A stretch of 31,449 nucleotides of DNA, from contig BNUH01000032.1 of the NCBI GenBank assembly GCA_025997215.1, forward strand, positions 1 through 31,449, read 5' to 3'. The position numbers were made by a program, and so were the translations under genes. Of the stretch, positions 17,023 to 23,645 are shown piece after piece; positions within the stretch are counted from its first letter, which is position 1, and every line of letters starts with the position of its first letter. This DNA is from Clostridia bacterium. GTDB taxonomy: Bacteria; Bacillota_A; Clostridia; Christensenellales; Aristaeellaceae. The notes under the pieces are model-generated. The model made no database searches, was not told where the DNA came from, and saw only the letters and a list, made by a program, of their open reading frames with translations.

Positions 17023-17071
17023 TATTAAAGTTCAAACGATATAAAAGTTAGGATGAAAGAGAGGTTATACT

Positions 17072-17719
17072 ATGCGGAAATTTACTATGGTGATAGTTTT
17101 GGTGGTATTGGCGGCTGTGGTTTTGACGGGCTGTACGTCTGTGGATGTCGTGGCTAAGGATGCGTTGCGCTCGTTTAAGGATGTGCTGGTTATGCTGCCC
17201 GCGCAGGAGGAATCCACGACGGAATGGTACGTCGAGGCACCGGACGGCGGCGCGCAGTTCCATTGGACTGGGGCGATCGTGCAGGTGAAAGTAGCGGCAC
17301 AGCCGTTCATAGACGCGGGGCTGGATGTGGCGTTGTTGGATAATGCGGATGAGGAATGGATATATTTCGCGCAGGATTTCGTTATGGAACCGAAGAGTAT
17401 GAGCGGCGCGGCGGCACAGTTTGAGTATATTATCAGCGTTGGCAGGTCGGCGTTGGGGTATCATACGGCGATGGATCACTACAATATCGCGCTGGGTGGC
17501 GGGAATATGTTCGAATGGGCTAAGGATATGCAGGTAAATGGCGCGAGTAAACAGAATCAAGATAAGGATGTTGTGTTTGTGCTGAATCCGGAACCGCTGA
17601 TTGCGGCGGGGGTGGATGCGGAAAAGGTTGAGGGATGGGCTTATGCTACTGTTTCTGTGGAGGAAAATGGGAAACCGGTGGATGTTTGGAAGTTTTTGAA
17701 ACCGATTGATTTGAAATGA
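17072..17719 (+). CDS. lipoprotein of unknown function in the copper operon
   Basis: The 215-residue protein has a type II signal peptide: hydrophobic residues 5-19 and the lipobox LTGC with Cys21. The mature part is acidic, with EWYVEAPDGGAQFHWTG and a possible beta-rich fold. Met, His and Asp residues occur but no clear copper motif. I recognise no family. Position between copA and copZ, 49 bases after copA and 12 before copZ, suggests an extracytoplasmic copper-related or stress role. The DNA from here through copZ is markedly G- and T-rich on the plus strand compared with copA. Confidence 0.7.
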   Translation: MRKFTMVIVLVVLAAVVLTGCTSVDVVAKDALRSFKDVLVMLPAQEESTTEWYVEAPDGGAQFHWTGAIVQVKVAAQPFIDAGLDVALLDNADEEWIYFAQDFVMEPKSMSGAAAQFEYIISVGRSALGYHTAMDHYNIALGGGNMFEWAKDMQVNGASKQNQDKDVVFVLNPEPLIAAGVDAEKVEGWAYATVSVEENGKPVDVWKFLKPIDLK

Positions 17720-17731
17720 GGAGGGTTTTTG

Positions 17732-17938
17732 ATGGAAACTACTATTGTTAAGGTTGAGGGGATGTCTTGTGAACATTGTGTAAAGGCGGTTAAGGATGCG
17801 GTCGGTGGGTTGGATGGGGTTAGTGGGGTTGTTGTGGAGTTGAAGGGTGGAACGGCTACGGTTAGTTATGATCCTAAGGCGGTGACGCTGGAGGCTATCA
17901 AGGTTGCGATTGTGGAGGAAGGCTATACTGCGGGGTAA
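17732..17938 (+). CDS. copZ: CopZ-like copper chaperone (HMA domain)
   Basis: This 68-residue stand-alone heavy-metal-associated domain has the ligand motif GMSCEHC (Cys13, Cys16) and the usual beta-alpha-beta-beta-alpha-beta length. It binds Cu(I) in the cytosol and passes it to the HMA domain of CopA. The start ATG 17732 is behind GAGGAGGG; a TTG three bases upstream is ignored. It is the last gene of the operon, followed by a palindromic repeat. Its codon usage is unusually G/T-rich, with many GTT, GGG and AAG codons. Confidence 0.93.
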   Translation: METTIVKVEGMSCEHCVKAVKDAVGGLDGVSGVVVELKGGTATVSYDPKAVTLEAIKVAIVEEGYTAG

Positions 17939-17965
17939 CGGTAAAACGATTTGCGCTAAAAAGAA

Positions 17966-18038
17966 GGTCCAGGGGGAACCCCTGGTCAGGGTCCAGGGGC
18001 TGAAAGCCCCTGGTGGGGCGTTGGGGCGAAGCCCCGAA
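17966..18038. repeat. palindromic intergenic repeat with three stem-loops
   Basis: Three adjacent hairpins: CCAGGGG/CCCCTGG (17969-17985, loop GAA), CCAGGGGC/GCCCCTGG (17993-18013, loop TGAAA) and GGGGC/GCCCC (18023-18035, loop GAA, extended by two weaker pairs). The GGTCCAGGGG unit occurs twice. This GC-rich, multi-hairpin form resembles REP-like dispersed intergenic elements seen in Clostridia genomes. It would also act as a terminator or 3' stabiliser for the copper operon. Confidence 0.65.
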
Positions 18039-18104
18039 TCCAAAAGAGGGCGAAGCACCAAAATCCTAGGAAAATCCTAGCTGGAAAAATATTTATGAAA
18101 CCCC

Positions 18105-18133
18105 TTGCAAAAGGGCTCGACAAGTGGTATACT
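18105..18133 (+). promoter_or_regulatory. promoter of rpmB
   Basis: TTGCAA (18105-18110) and TATACT (18128-18133) with a 17-base spacer lie 70 bases before the TTG start of rpmB. Confidence 0.65.
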
Positions 18134-18203
18134 CATTAGGCTGTATTTTTGTATCCAGATGTTGGCGCGTGGGTAGGGCGCAATTCTGAAGGAGGGTTTT
18201 CCC

Positions 18204-18395
18204 TTGGGCAAGTTTTGTCAGGTATGTAATAAAGGTTTGATGCACGGCAACAATGTCAGCCACTCTGTACGCCGCACTCATCGCGTGTGGGCGCCGAATA
18301 CTCAGCGTGTGCGCGTGGTGGTAGAGGGTGTGCATAAGCATTTGTATGTGTGCACGCGCTGTCTGCGCAGCGGCAAGGTGACGCGCGCGGTCTGA
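18204..18395 (+). CDS. rpmB: 50S ribosomal protein L28, zinc-binding form
   Basis: The 63-residue protein begins MGKFCQVCNKG and ends YVCTRCLRSGKVTRAV. The two CxxC pairs (Cys5/Cys8 and Cys50/Cys53) mark the zinc-containing (C+) form of L28. The body keeps the basic NVSHSVRRTHRVW.PN.Q segment. It starts with TTG at 18204, read as Met, seven bases after GGAGGG; no ATG is available. Such a start could lower its translation. It is a single-gene unit with its own promoter. Confidence 0.95.
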   Translation: MGKFCQVCNKGLMHGNNVSHSVRRTHRVWAPNTQRVRVVVEGVHKHLYVCTRCLRSGKVTRAV

Positions 18396-18437
18396 TTCTG
18401 GTTGGTGAGGCCTCGATAGGTTCCAAAGTTTCCAACG

Positions 18438-18524
18438 CCTGTCTGTAAGATAGGCGTATAAGGCGGAGCGGATACGCACCGTCTTATTGTGTTATATTCG
18501 GCTAAACAATTATTGTTAATAATT
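18438..18524 (+). terminator. stem-loops downstream of rpmB
   Basis: ACGCCTGTCT/AGATAGGCGT (near 18436-18459, one G-U pair) is followed by AAGGCGG/CCGTCTT, and CAATTATT/AATAATTG lies near 18506-18524. None has a strong T run. One of these probably ends the rpmB transcript, but which is uncertain. Confidence 0.4.
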
Positions 18525-18591
18525 GGCAAGAGGGTTTAGGTAGTTTTGCTAGAATTAGTTTAGGATTGGGGGGAATGAAAGGGGGGATAGC

Positions 18592-19773
18592 GTGCGCCGA
18601 TTGTTATTGGTGTTTACGATTATGTTAACTATAATACTGGTGGGAATAGTTGGTTTTGCTGAAGAGTTGGACGCCGCCGAACTGGACGCGGAGTACGAAC
18701 CCTGGCGCGTTGCGTATATTGCTACGAATTCGCCGGATGAGCTGCTGCCGTTGTACGCTTCGGCTGATGTGAAGAGTACGACGTTGGGCGGTTATTATGC
18801 TGGGGTAAAGGTTATGTTCAACGAGAGTGACATAGCGGATGAGGCTGATGTAGGGCCGCTGGTGCCCGTGTGCATCGGGTTGATGGATAGCCCGGCCTCG
18901 ACGACGGGGTTTATGGAGCGCGAGCGGCTGATCGAGTGGGACGGCGACGATCCGGACGCGGATCGGCCCGTGCCGTATTCACCCGTGCTATTCGTGCAGA
19001 ATCCGGGCGGGTTGGGCTGGCTGAACCTCCGCGAACGTCCGTCATCATCGGCGCGCGTGGTCGAACAGTACCGCAACGGCGCACGGATTGAGGTGCTGGG
19101 CGTCGTTGGGGAGTGGCTGCATGTGGCACCGCTGGACAGCAGTCTGACGGGGTTCATGATGCCGCAGTTCTTATCATCCATCGAGAGCGCGCGCGTGCTG
19201 ACGACCGACGAATTCACATTCGGGCATGAGGAGCTGCCCATCACAATCCAGCTGCTGGAGACCGGAGCGCGTGAGGCGGTTGGGATCGTGCAGGTGCTGG
19301 ACACGCGCCATGATATCGTCCAGACCATCACCGTTGAAACGATTGGCCAGTTGGATCGCGACGCCAACTTCATACTTGAGGATATGAATTTCGACGGATA
19401 CCCTGACTTCCGCGTGATGCTGAACTTTGCGAACAGCCGCACCGAGTACCAGTATTGGATGTTTGAACCTTCAGCCGAAGTGGACGACGCCGTGAATCCG
19501 TGGCGGTTTGTGAGGAGTGAGGCGTTCGACATCCTGGAGAACGAGCCCAGCTTCGACGCGGCGGTCAAGCGTGTGTATACCCGCTGGCGGCCGGATGATC
19601 GGGAATATCCGACATATATCGACGCGGTTTACGATCTGGCGGATGGTTCACCGCGCTTGATCGAGGCACTGGAGACGACGCTGATGCCAGACGGCACGCG
19701 TATGTACAGGCAGTTTGAGTTGCAGGAGGATGAGATGACGCTGATGCACGAGTGGTCAGAACGAATGGATTAG
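18592..19773 (+). CDS. secreted SH3-domain protein with Asp-rich repeat
   Basis: In this 393-residue protein, residues 1-23 form a signal peptide ending GFA. Two SH3-like regions follow, about 37-112 and 130-195; the second (LGWLNLRERPSSSARVVEQYRNGARIEVLG) is a typical bacterial SH3b. Residues about 255-295 contain LEDMNFDGYPDFRVML and YQYWMF, a pattern of secreted XAC2610/VCBS-like domains that may bind calcium. No catalytic domain is seen, so wall binding or envelope sensing is likely. GTG start at 18592 follows AAAGGGGGGATAG. It is not obviously in an operon with rpmB. Confidence 0.75.
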   Translation: MRRLLLVFTIMLTIILVGIVGFAEELDAAELDAEYEPWRVAYIATNSPDELLPLYASADVKSTTLGGYYAGVKVMFNESDIADEADVGPLVPVCIGLMDSPASTTGFMERERLIEWDGDDPDADRPVPYSPVLFVQNPGGLGWLNLRERPSSSARVVEQYRNGARIEVLGVVGEWLHVAPLDSSLTGFMMPQFLSSIESARVLTTDEFTFGHEELPITIQLLETGAREAVGIVQVLDTRHDIVQTITVETIGQLDRDANFILEDMNFDGYPDFRVMLNFANSRTEYQYWMFEPSAEVDDAVNPWRFVRSEAFDILENEPSFDAAVKRVYTRWRPDDREYPTYIDAVYDLADGSPRLIEALETTLMPDGTRMYRQFELQEDEMTLMHEWSERMD

Positions 19774-19884
19774 GAAGGATTTTAATGTATTCATAAAGAA
19801 TACGGACGGCATTGCCATGCATGCACCGCGCTGTTTTGCCATATAAAGTAATAGTTATGGCGCAGTTACGGAGGGACATCCTGC

Positions 19885-21021
19885 ATGTCGATGCCGAAGA
19901 TTGCCGCGTTTTTACAGAAACTGGATCGCGATCAGGCGCTCAACAGCGTGGTCGCATCTATCGCGCTGTCTGAAGCCGCGCTGTCCCATGTCATGAACGC
20001 CGAAGGTGAGAAGGTTCAGCTAGCAGTCGCCAAGACGGATCCCAACAGCGCATTGGTGGATGCGTTGTATTTTGGCGATCCGGATGCCGCGATGAACGAT
20101 CTATTGTTGGTCAACGATTCGGTCAGCGACATGACCGAGAGCGCGTACGTGCTGGAGTATATATTACAGAGTAAACTGCGGTCGGTATTGGATTTTATTG
20201 GACCATCATTTCCAATGCCTGGCTGGACGGGAGGCACGGGGCCTGGCGACGGTGAGGGCGGCGGAGGCGATGGCGGCGGCGGTGGCAGCTCATCCACACG
20301 CGGCTACATATTTGTAGGCGAGGAAACCGTTGTCGGAAGGTCTGCCAGCGGTGAGCCGGACTATATGGTTAAGCCGCTTGAGGGTATGACGGTTGGATTC
20401 ATCCGCAGCGGCAGGCCGGATTCCGGGGATGCATGGGGGAGTACCGAACGATTCATATCCAGGTCCGACGCGAAAGGGCATGCCGAGTTTATTCTGCTGC
20501 CTGGGCTATATGTTGTATATATTATAGCGCTGCCTGGCGGCAATGCACAATGGGTGCCGACGTCTAAGCGTTGGACGCTGCGCGTTACCGAGGATGGCTA
20601 CACGATCGGCGGGTATGATCCGGATCAATTCCCAGGCCTTACGGTTGTTGACACGAACACCGCCGCGCAGGACGTCGAATTCATCCCTGTGGACAGCGCG
20701 ACGGGCAAGTACCTGCCCGGCGGTTTGTACCACTTCGAGGGCATACTGGACGGCGCGCATGTGACCGACGTCGTGAACGTGCCCGTCGTCGCCAAACCCG
20801 ACGCGGGCAGTGTCAGAAGGCGGCTGCCGTATGGATATTACACGGTGGTGCAGGATTATCCGCCCGAGGGGTATGTGCTGTCAGACGAGAGTTATGCCAT
20901 GGCGCATAATGCCGAGGATCTGGATGTGCGGGAAGAAGGTTATGAATTCATTGAGAATAAGAATTATCTGGGGTTGAATAAGCCGATAGTGGTCTACTAT
21001 ACGAAGGTCGATGGCGTTTAG
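19885..21021 (+). CDS. spore-surface-like protein with SpaA-type beta domains
   Basis: The 378-residue protein has no signal peptide and no LPxTG. Residues 20-110 resemble the N-terminal module of Clostridia spore-coat/exosporium proteins: SEAALSHVMNAEGEKVQ (29-45), then LLLVNDSVSDM and LEYILQSKLRSVLDFI. Residues about 113-137 form a Gly/Asp/Ser-rich linker. Residues 138-370 contain two prealbumin/SpaA-like beta domains (KPLEGMTVGFIRSG; GGLYHFEG, YGYYTVVQDYPPEGYVL). The architecture suggests a protein made in the mother cell and assembled on the spore surface, with beta domains displayed outward. That is inference from the N-terminal module. GGAGGG precedes the ATG. Confidence 0.65.
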   Translation: MSMPKIAAFLQKLDRDQALNSVVASIALSEAALSHVMNAEGEKVQLAVAKTDPNSALVDALYFGDPDAAMNDLLLVNDSVSDMTESAYVLEYILQSKLRSVLDFIGPSFPMPGWTGGTGPGDGEGGGGDGGGGGSSSTRGYIFVGEETVVGRSASGEPDYMVKPLEGMTVGFIRSGRPDSGDAWGSTERFISRSDAKGHAEFILLPGLYVVYIIALPGGNAQWVPTSKRWTLRVTEDGYTIGGYDPDQFPGLTVVDTNTAAQDVEFIPVDSATGKYLPGGLYHFEGILDGAHVTDVVNVPVVAKPDAGSVRRRLPYGYYTVVQDYPPEGYVLSDESYAMAHNAEDLDVREEGYEFIENKNYLGLNKPIVVYYTKVDGV

Positions 21022-21042
21022 AACATTATACAAATATACGTG

Positions 21043-21071
21043 TTGACTGTGCGTTGACATTCTAGTATTAT
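21043..21071 (+). promoter_or_regulatory. promoter upstream of the E2-acyltransferase-like gene
   Basis: TTGACT (21043-21048) and TATTAT (21066-21071) with 17 bases between lie 57 bases before ATG 21128. A short GTTCT/AGAAC stem lies in the leader. Confidence 0.6.
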
Positions 21072-21127
21072 GTAGTCAGGATAAGTTGTTCTTTTCAGAA
21101 CATAATATATTAAGAAGGATTGATCGT

Positions 21128-22075
21128 ATGTTTGGATTTCGACCAGATGGCAGACGGCTCAAGGACGCGGATCCCATCCAGATGCTGATGCCCTACCTGA
21201 TGCCCCAGCGGTGCGACGCCCAGGTGATGACCCCGCTGGAAGTGGATTACGACAAAGTGGCGGATTATATCCAGCGGCAGCGGGAGTTGGGGCGCACCGT
21301 GTCGTTTATGAGCGTCATAATTGCGTCGTTAATCCGCGTGATGAACGAGATCCCTGCGGCGAATCGGTTCGTTATGAATAAGCAGATGTACGGGCGCAAC
21401 GAGGTCGCCGTGTCGTTCATGGTTCTCAAGAATACCGACACGAAGGACGCCGATGCGTCCGCCGTCAAGGTCAAATTCGACCCAAGCGACACGATATTCG
21501 ACGTCGCCATGCGCGTCGAGGCTGCCATCGGCGAAAACCGCACGCCTGCGGCAGGCGGAAACGCGACTGAACGGCTAGCCCGCTCGCTGCTGTCGCTGCC
21601 GCTGCTGCCAACACTGCTGGTCGGCGCCATCAGGTTGATGGATCGCTATGGCATTCTGCCTAGGGCCGTGCTTGATTTAAGCCCATTCCACACGTCGCTG
21701 TTCGTGACGAACATGGCCTCGCTTGGCATCAACTACATCTACCATCATATTTATAATTTCGGAACGACTGGGCTATTCCTGAGCATCGGCAAGATAACCC
21801 GCAAACCGCGCGCGAATCCCAACGGCGAAATCGTAACCCAACGCGTAATCCCGCTGGGGTTTGTCGGCGATGAGCGGATTATGAACGGGCTGACCTACGC
21901 GACGCTGTTCCGCGTGTGGCGCAAGTATATGGAAAACCCCGCGCTGCTGGAGGTACCGCCTGAATCCACCAAGTTGACTGTCAGAGGCACGCCCGAGTGG
22001 GTGAAGAATCCGAAGGCAAAGGCGCGCATTACACCTGCGGCGTCTGCGCCGACAGTCGAGGGAAATCAGGAATAG
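21128..22075 (+). CDS. E2-acyltransferase-fold protein with altered catalytic motif
   Basis: The 315-residue protein resembles the catalytic domain of 2-oxo acid dehydrogenase E2 subunits/chloramphenicol acetyltransferases: TPLEVDYDKVADYI, VSFMSVIIASLIRVM, FVMNKQMYGRNEVAVSF, and FVTNMASLGINYIYHHIYNFG. It lacks lipoyl and E1/E3-binding domains. The usual HxxxDG motif is ERIMNG here (Glu249, Asn253), so the catalytic histidine and the aspartate are both replaced. A non-catalytic or changed role is likely. ATG 21128 behind AAGAAGGA is chosen over the upstream frame start. It precedes the tRNA operon and is not coupled to it. Confidence 0.75.
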   Translation: MFGFRPDGRRLKDADPIQMLMPYLMPQRCDAQVMTPLEVDYDKVADYIQRQRELGRTVSFMSVIIASLIRVMNEIPAANRFVMNKQMYGRNEVAVSFMVLKNTDTKDADASAVKVKFDPSDTIFDVAMRVEAAIGENRTPAAGGNATERLARSLLSLPLLPTLLVGAIRLMDRYGILPRAVLDLSPFHTSLFVTNMASLGINYIYHHIYNFGTTGLFLSIGKITRKPRANPNGEIVTQRVIPLGFVGDERIMNGLTYATLFRVWRKYMENPALLEVPPESTKLTVRGTPEWVKNPKAKARITPAASAPTVEGNQE

Positions 22076-22103
22076 ACTTTTTTAGACAATCGCTTTCGGC
22101 CTA

Positions 22104-22132
22104 TTGACAAGGCGCTTAATTTTTGCTATTAT
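22104..22132 (+). promoter_or_regulatory. promoter of the tRNA operon
   Basis: A perfect TTGACA (22104-22109) and TATTAT (22127-22132) have a 17-base spacer, 28 bases before tRNA-Pro. This fits a strong stable-RNA promoter. Confidence 0.75.
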
Positions 22133-22160
22133 ACTATCTGCCGCCTTGATTGCCGTCCGG

Positions 22161-22237
22161 CGGGGTGTAGCGCAGCCTGGTAGCGCGCGTGCTTTGGGAG
22201 CATGAGGCCGGGGGTTCGAATCCCTTCACCCCGACCA
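22161..22237 (+). tRNA. tRNA-Pro (TGG)
   Basis: Seventy-seven bases with CCA encoded. The acceptor CGGGGTG pairs with CACCCCG, the anticodon loop is TTTGGGA with anticodon TGG, and GTTCGAAT is in the T loop. First gene of the six-tRNA operon. Confidence 0.95.
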
Positions 22238-22244
22238 ACTAACT

Positions 22245-22319
22245 GGCCCCTTGGTCAAGCGGTTAAGACATCGCCCTTTCACGGCGGTAACAGGGGTTCG
22301 AGTCCCCTAGGGGTCACCA
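22245..22319 (+). tRNA. tRNA-Glu (TTC)
   Basis: Seventy-five bases with CCA encoded. The acceptor GGCCCCT pairs with AGGGGTC (one G-U), the anticodon is TTC within CTTTCAC, and the T loop is GTTCGAGT. It follows tRNA-Pro by seven bases. Confidence 0.95.
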
Positions 22320-22478
22320 CACGGCGCATCCGCGCCTTTGGGAAGGGGACTCGCGTCCCCCTCCCAACCTCCCCCCGGGGTTTTGGGTTCGCGGGGATAC
22401 GAGGTTCAGGGGAGAATGGTTCTCCTTCTTGAAGGCGCGATAATGATATTCTTGCGCAGGCGCAAGCGATTTGAGGAC
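22320..22478. other. spacer inside the tRNA operon
   Basis: 159 bases without a gene. It holds a GC-rich hairpin, GGGGAC-TCGC-GTCCCC (22345-22360), extendable with mismatches. This is probably a spacer that is removed during processing of the precursor; no further function is visible. Confidence 0.5.
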
Positions 22479-22554
22479 GGGCCTTTAGCTCAGTGGTTAG
22501 AGCGGTCGGCTCATAACCGATTGGTCCGGGGTTCAAGTCCCTGAAGGCCCACCA
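22479..22554 (+). tRNA. tRNA with CAT anticodon (Ile2 or Met)
   Basis: Seventy-six bases with CCA encoded. The acceptor GGGCCTT pairs perfectly with AAGGCCC, and the anticodon loop is CTCATAA. The C4-G69 and C5-G68 pairs and the TTGGTC variable region resemble tRNA-Ile2, whose CAT anticodon is modified by TilS to read ATA. Elongator tRNA-Met cannot be excluded by eye. Confidence 0.9.
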
Positions 22555-22589
22555 ATGAACCCCGCGCTAGATGCCTTTGCCAGTGGGCT

Positions 22590-22665
22590 GCTGGCGTAGC
22601 TCAATTGGCAGAGCAGCTGATTTGTAATCAGCAGGTTAAGGGTTCGAGTCCCTTCGCCAGCTCCA
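22590..22665 (+). tRNA. tRNA-Thr (TGT)
   Basis: Seventy-six bases with CCA encoded. The acceptor GCTGGCG pairs with CGCCAGC, the anticodon is TGT in TTTGTAA, and the T loop is GTTCGAGT. Confidence 0.95.
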
Positions 22666-22709
22666 AGGAAACAAGCCCGGCGCGGGCGGGTTCAGGTAAT
22701 ACTTGTTAT

Positions 22710-22794
<85 letters not shown>

Positions 22795-22815
22795 ATAACC
22801 CCGGACAACTATCCT

Positions 22816-22900
22816 GCGGGAATGGCGGAATTGGCAGACGCGCTAGATTCAGGTTCTAGTGAGCAATACGCTCATGCAGGTTCAAGTCCTGTTTCCCGCA
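22816..22900 (+). tRNA. tRNA-Leu (CAG), CCA not encoded
   Basis: Class II tRNA with acceptor GCGGGAA pairing with TTCCCGC, anticodon CAG in TTCAGGT and a long variable arm. After the discriminator A22900 the sequence is CGA instead of CCA, unlike the other five tRNAs in the operon, so the 3' end must be added or repaired by the nucleotidyltransferase. It is the last gene before the second prophage and a plausible integration target. Confidence 0.92.
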
Positions 22901-22911
22901 CGAAACAAAGA

Positions 22912-22933
22912 AACCCCGCCAAATGGCGGGGTT
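22912..22933 (+). terminator. terminator of the tRNA operon
   Basis: AACCCCGCC (22912-22920) and GGCGGGGTT (22925-22933) form a perfect nine-pair stem with loop AAAT, followed by AACTTTA. A GC-rich intrinsic terminator. Confidence 0.85.
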
Positions 22934-23025
22934 AACTTTATCCAGTAATATCAACGCTTTTCAACTGTCAACCATCTGACGCTTCCACCCTCAACTTGCC
23001 TCATACGCCACCTTTTACCCAACTA

Positions 23026-23049
23026 TGCACCACGAAATGCACCACGAAA
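23026..23049. repeat. tandem 12-mer TGCACCACGAAA x2 at the prophage B edge
   Basis: Two exact copies lie head to tail (23026-23037, 23038-23049), directly before the last holin gene and after the tRNA terminator. Short tandem repeats beside a tRNA fit arm-type integrase sites in an attachment region. This is an inference from position. Confidence 0.45.
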
Positions 23050-23072
23050 AGGCGGCCTGTCAGGCCGTTGCC
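23050..23072 (-). terminator. possible terminator of the prophage B late operon
   Basis: On the minus strand CGGCC-TGACA-GGCCG is followed by CCTTTTC. It overlaps the stop codon of the last gene. The stem is short but ends in a T run, so it may stop transcription before the host tRNA genes. Confidence 0.4.
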
Positions 23073-23320
23073 TCGTCGTCCTCCGCATCATCCTGCTCGG
23101 TCTCTTCAACGAATTCAAAGATCGGCTGCTTGGCCCACGCAGCATCGGCCCAGCCCTCGGCGAATATGTACGCAACCAGCGCGCCGACAGCCGTAATCAG
23201 CGCAACGACCCGCTCTATTGTATCCGCGCCCCAACCGACCATTGCGCAAACGCTCGTAACAAACGCCGCGACCGCCATCCAAAACTTACGGCTTGATAAC
23301 TTCTTTTTGATTTCGCTCAT
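23060..23320 (-). CDS. holin-like small membrane protein
   Basis: The 86-residue protein has a start (KKKLSSRKFWMAVAAFVTSV) typical of a common Firmicutes phage holin family. It has two hydrophobic segments (about residues 14-30 and 36-54) and a highly acidic C-terminus (EETEQDDAEDDEATA). It would accumulate in the membrane and release or trigger the lysin. ATG 23320 overlaps the stop of the other holin gene (ATGA). Last gene of the late operon. Confidence 0.75.
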   Translation of the reverse strand: MSEIKKKLSSRKFWMAVAAFVTSVCAMVGWGADTIERVVALITAVGALVAYIFAEGWADAAWAKQPIFEFVEETEQDDAEDDEATA

Positions 23321-23634
23321 TCTTTCGGCCCTTCTTTCTTGTCGGGAGTGAGTTTCGTGCCCGTTTTCTTCTCAACGATCGTGGCCAGCCAGTCTAGCAC
23401 CGTCGGCCCGACCCATCCGGCAATGCCCGCAGCCGCGAACGCCCAGCCGGGCTTGATATCGGTCTCGCGCGTAATCCAGTAGAATATGAGGCCCATAAAC
23501 CCGGCCACAAACAATTCGCCCAGCACGCGGCCAATCTGAAGCGGTTTGTCGCCTTTGTTAAGCATTCTAGCCATAGCCCCTGCCACCGCCATCAATACGT
23601 GGATAAGCGCAACCATCTTGTCGTTTTCCCGCAC
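23317..23634 (-). CDS. holin-like protein, LydA/phage_holin_3-like
   Basis: The 105-residue protein has three hydrophobic segments (about 8-23, 37-54 and 62-86) with GELFVAGFMGLIFYW and AAAGIAGWVG, followed by a charged Lys/Glu tail. The layout resembles LydA-type holins. The start is GTG 23634, seven bases after AGGAGG; an upstream frame start would overlap the preceding gene and lacks a ribosome site. It is coupled to the second holin-like gene. A holin/antiholin pair is possible. Confidence 0.7.
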   Translation of the reverse strand: MRENDKMVALIHVLMAVAGAMARMLNKGDKPLQIGRVLGELFVAGFMGLIFYWITRETDIKPGWAFAAAGIAGWVGPTVLDWLATIVEKKTGTKLTPDKKEGPKE

Positions 23635-23645
23635 GGCGCGCCCTC

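Noticed and set aside
17048..18061. Long minus-strand open frame of 337 codons opposite the lipoprotein and copZ
   Set aside because: It is opposite two well-supported genes, has no ribosome site, and has a His/Arg/Pro/Ser-rich composition caused by the G/T bias of the plus strand. It also runs through the palindromic repeat.
18134..18203. Riboswitch or attenuator in the rpmB leader
   Set aside because: The leader is only about 60 bases and shows no stable terminator/antiterminator pair or known riboswitch core.
22981..23049. CRISPR-like tandem repeat near the prophage edge
   Set aside because: Only two 12-base copies with no spacers; better explained as an attachment-region repeat.
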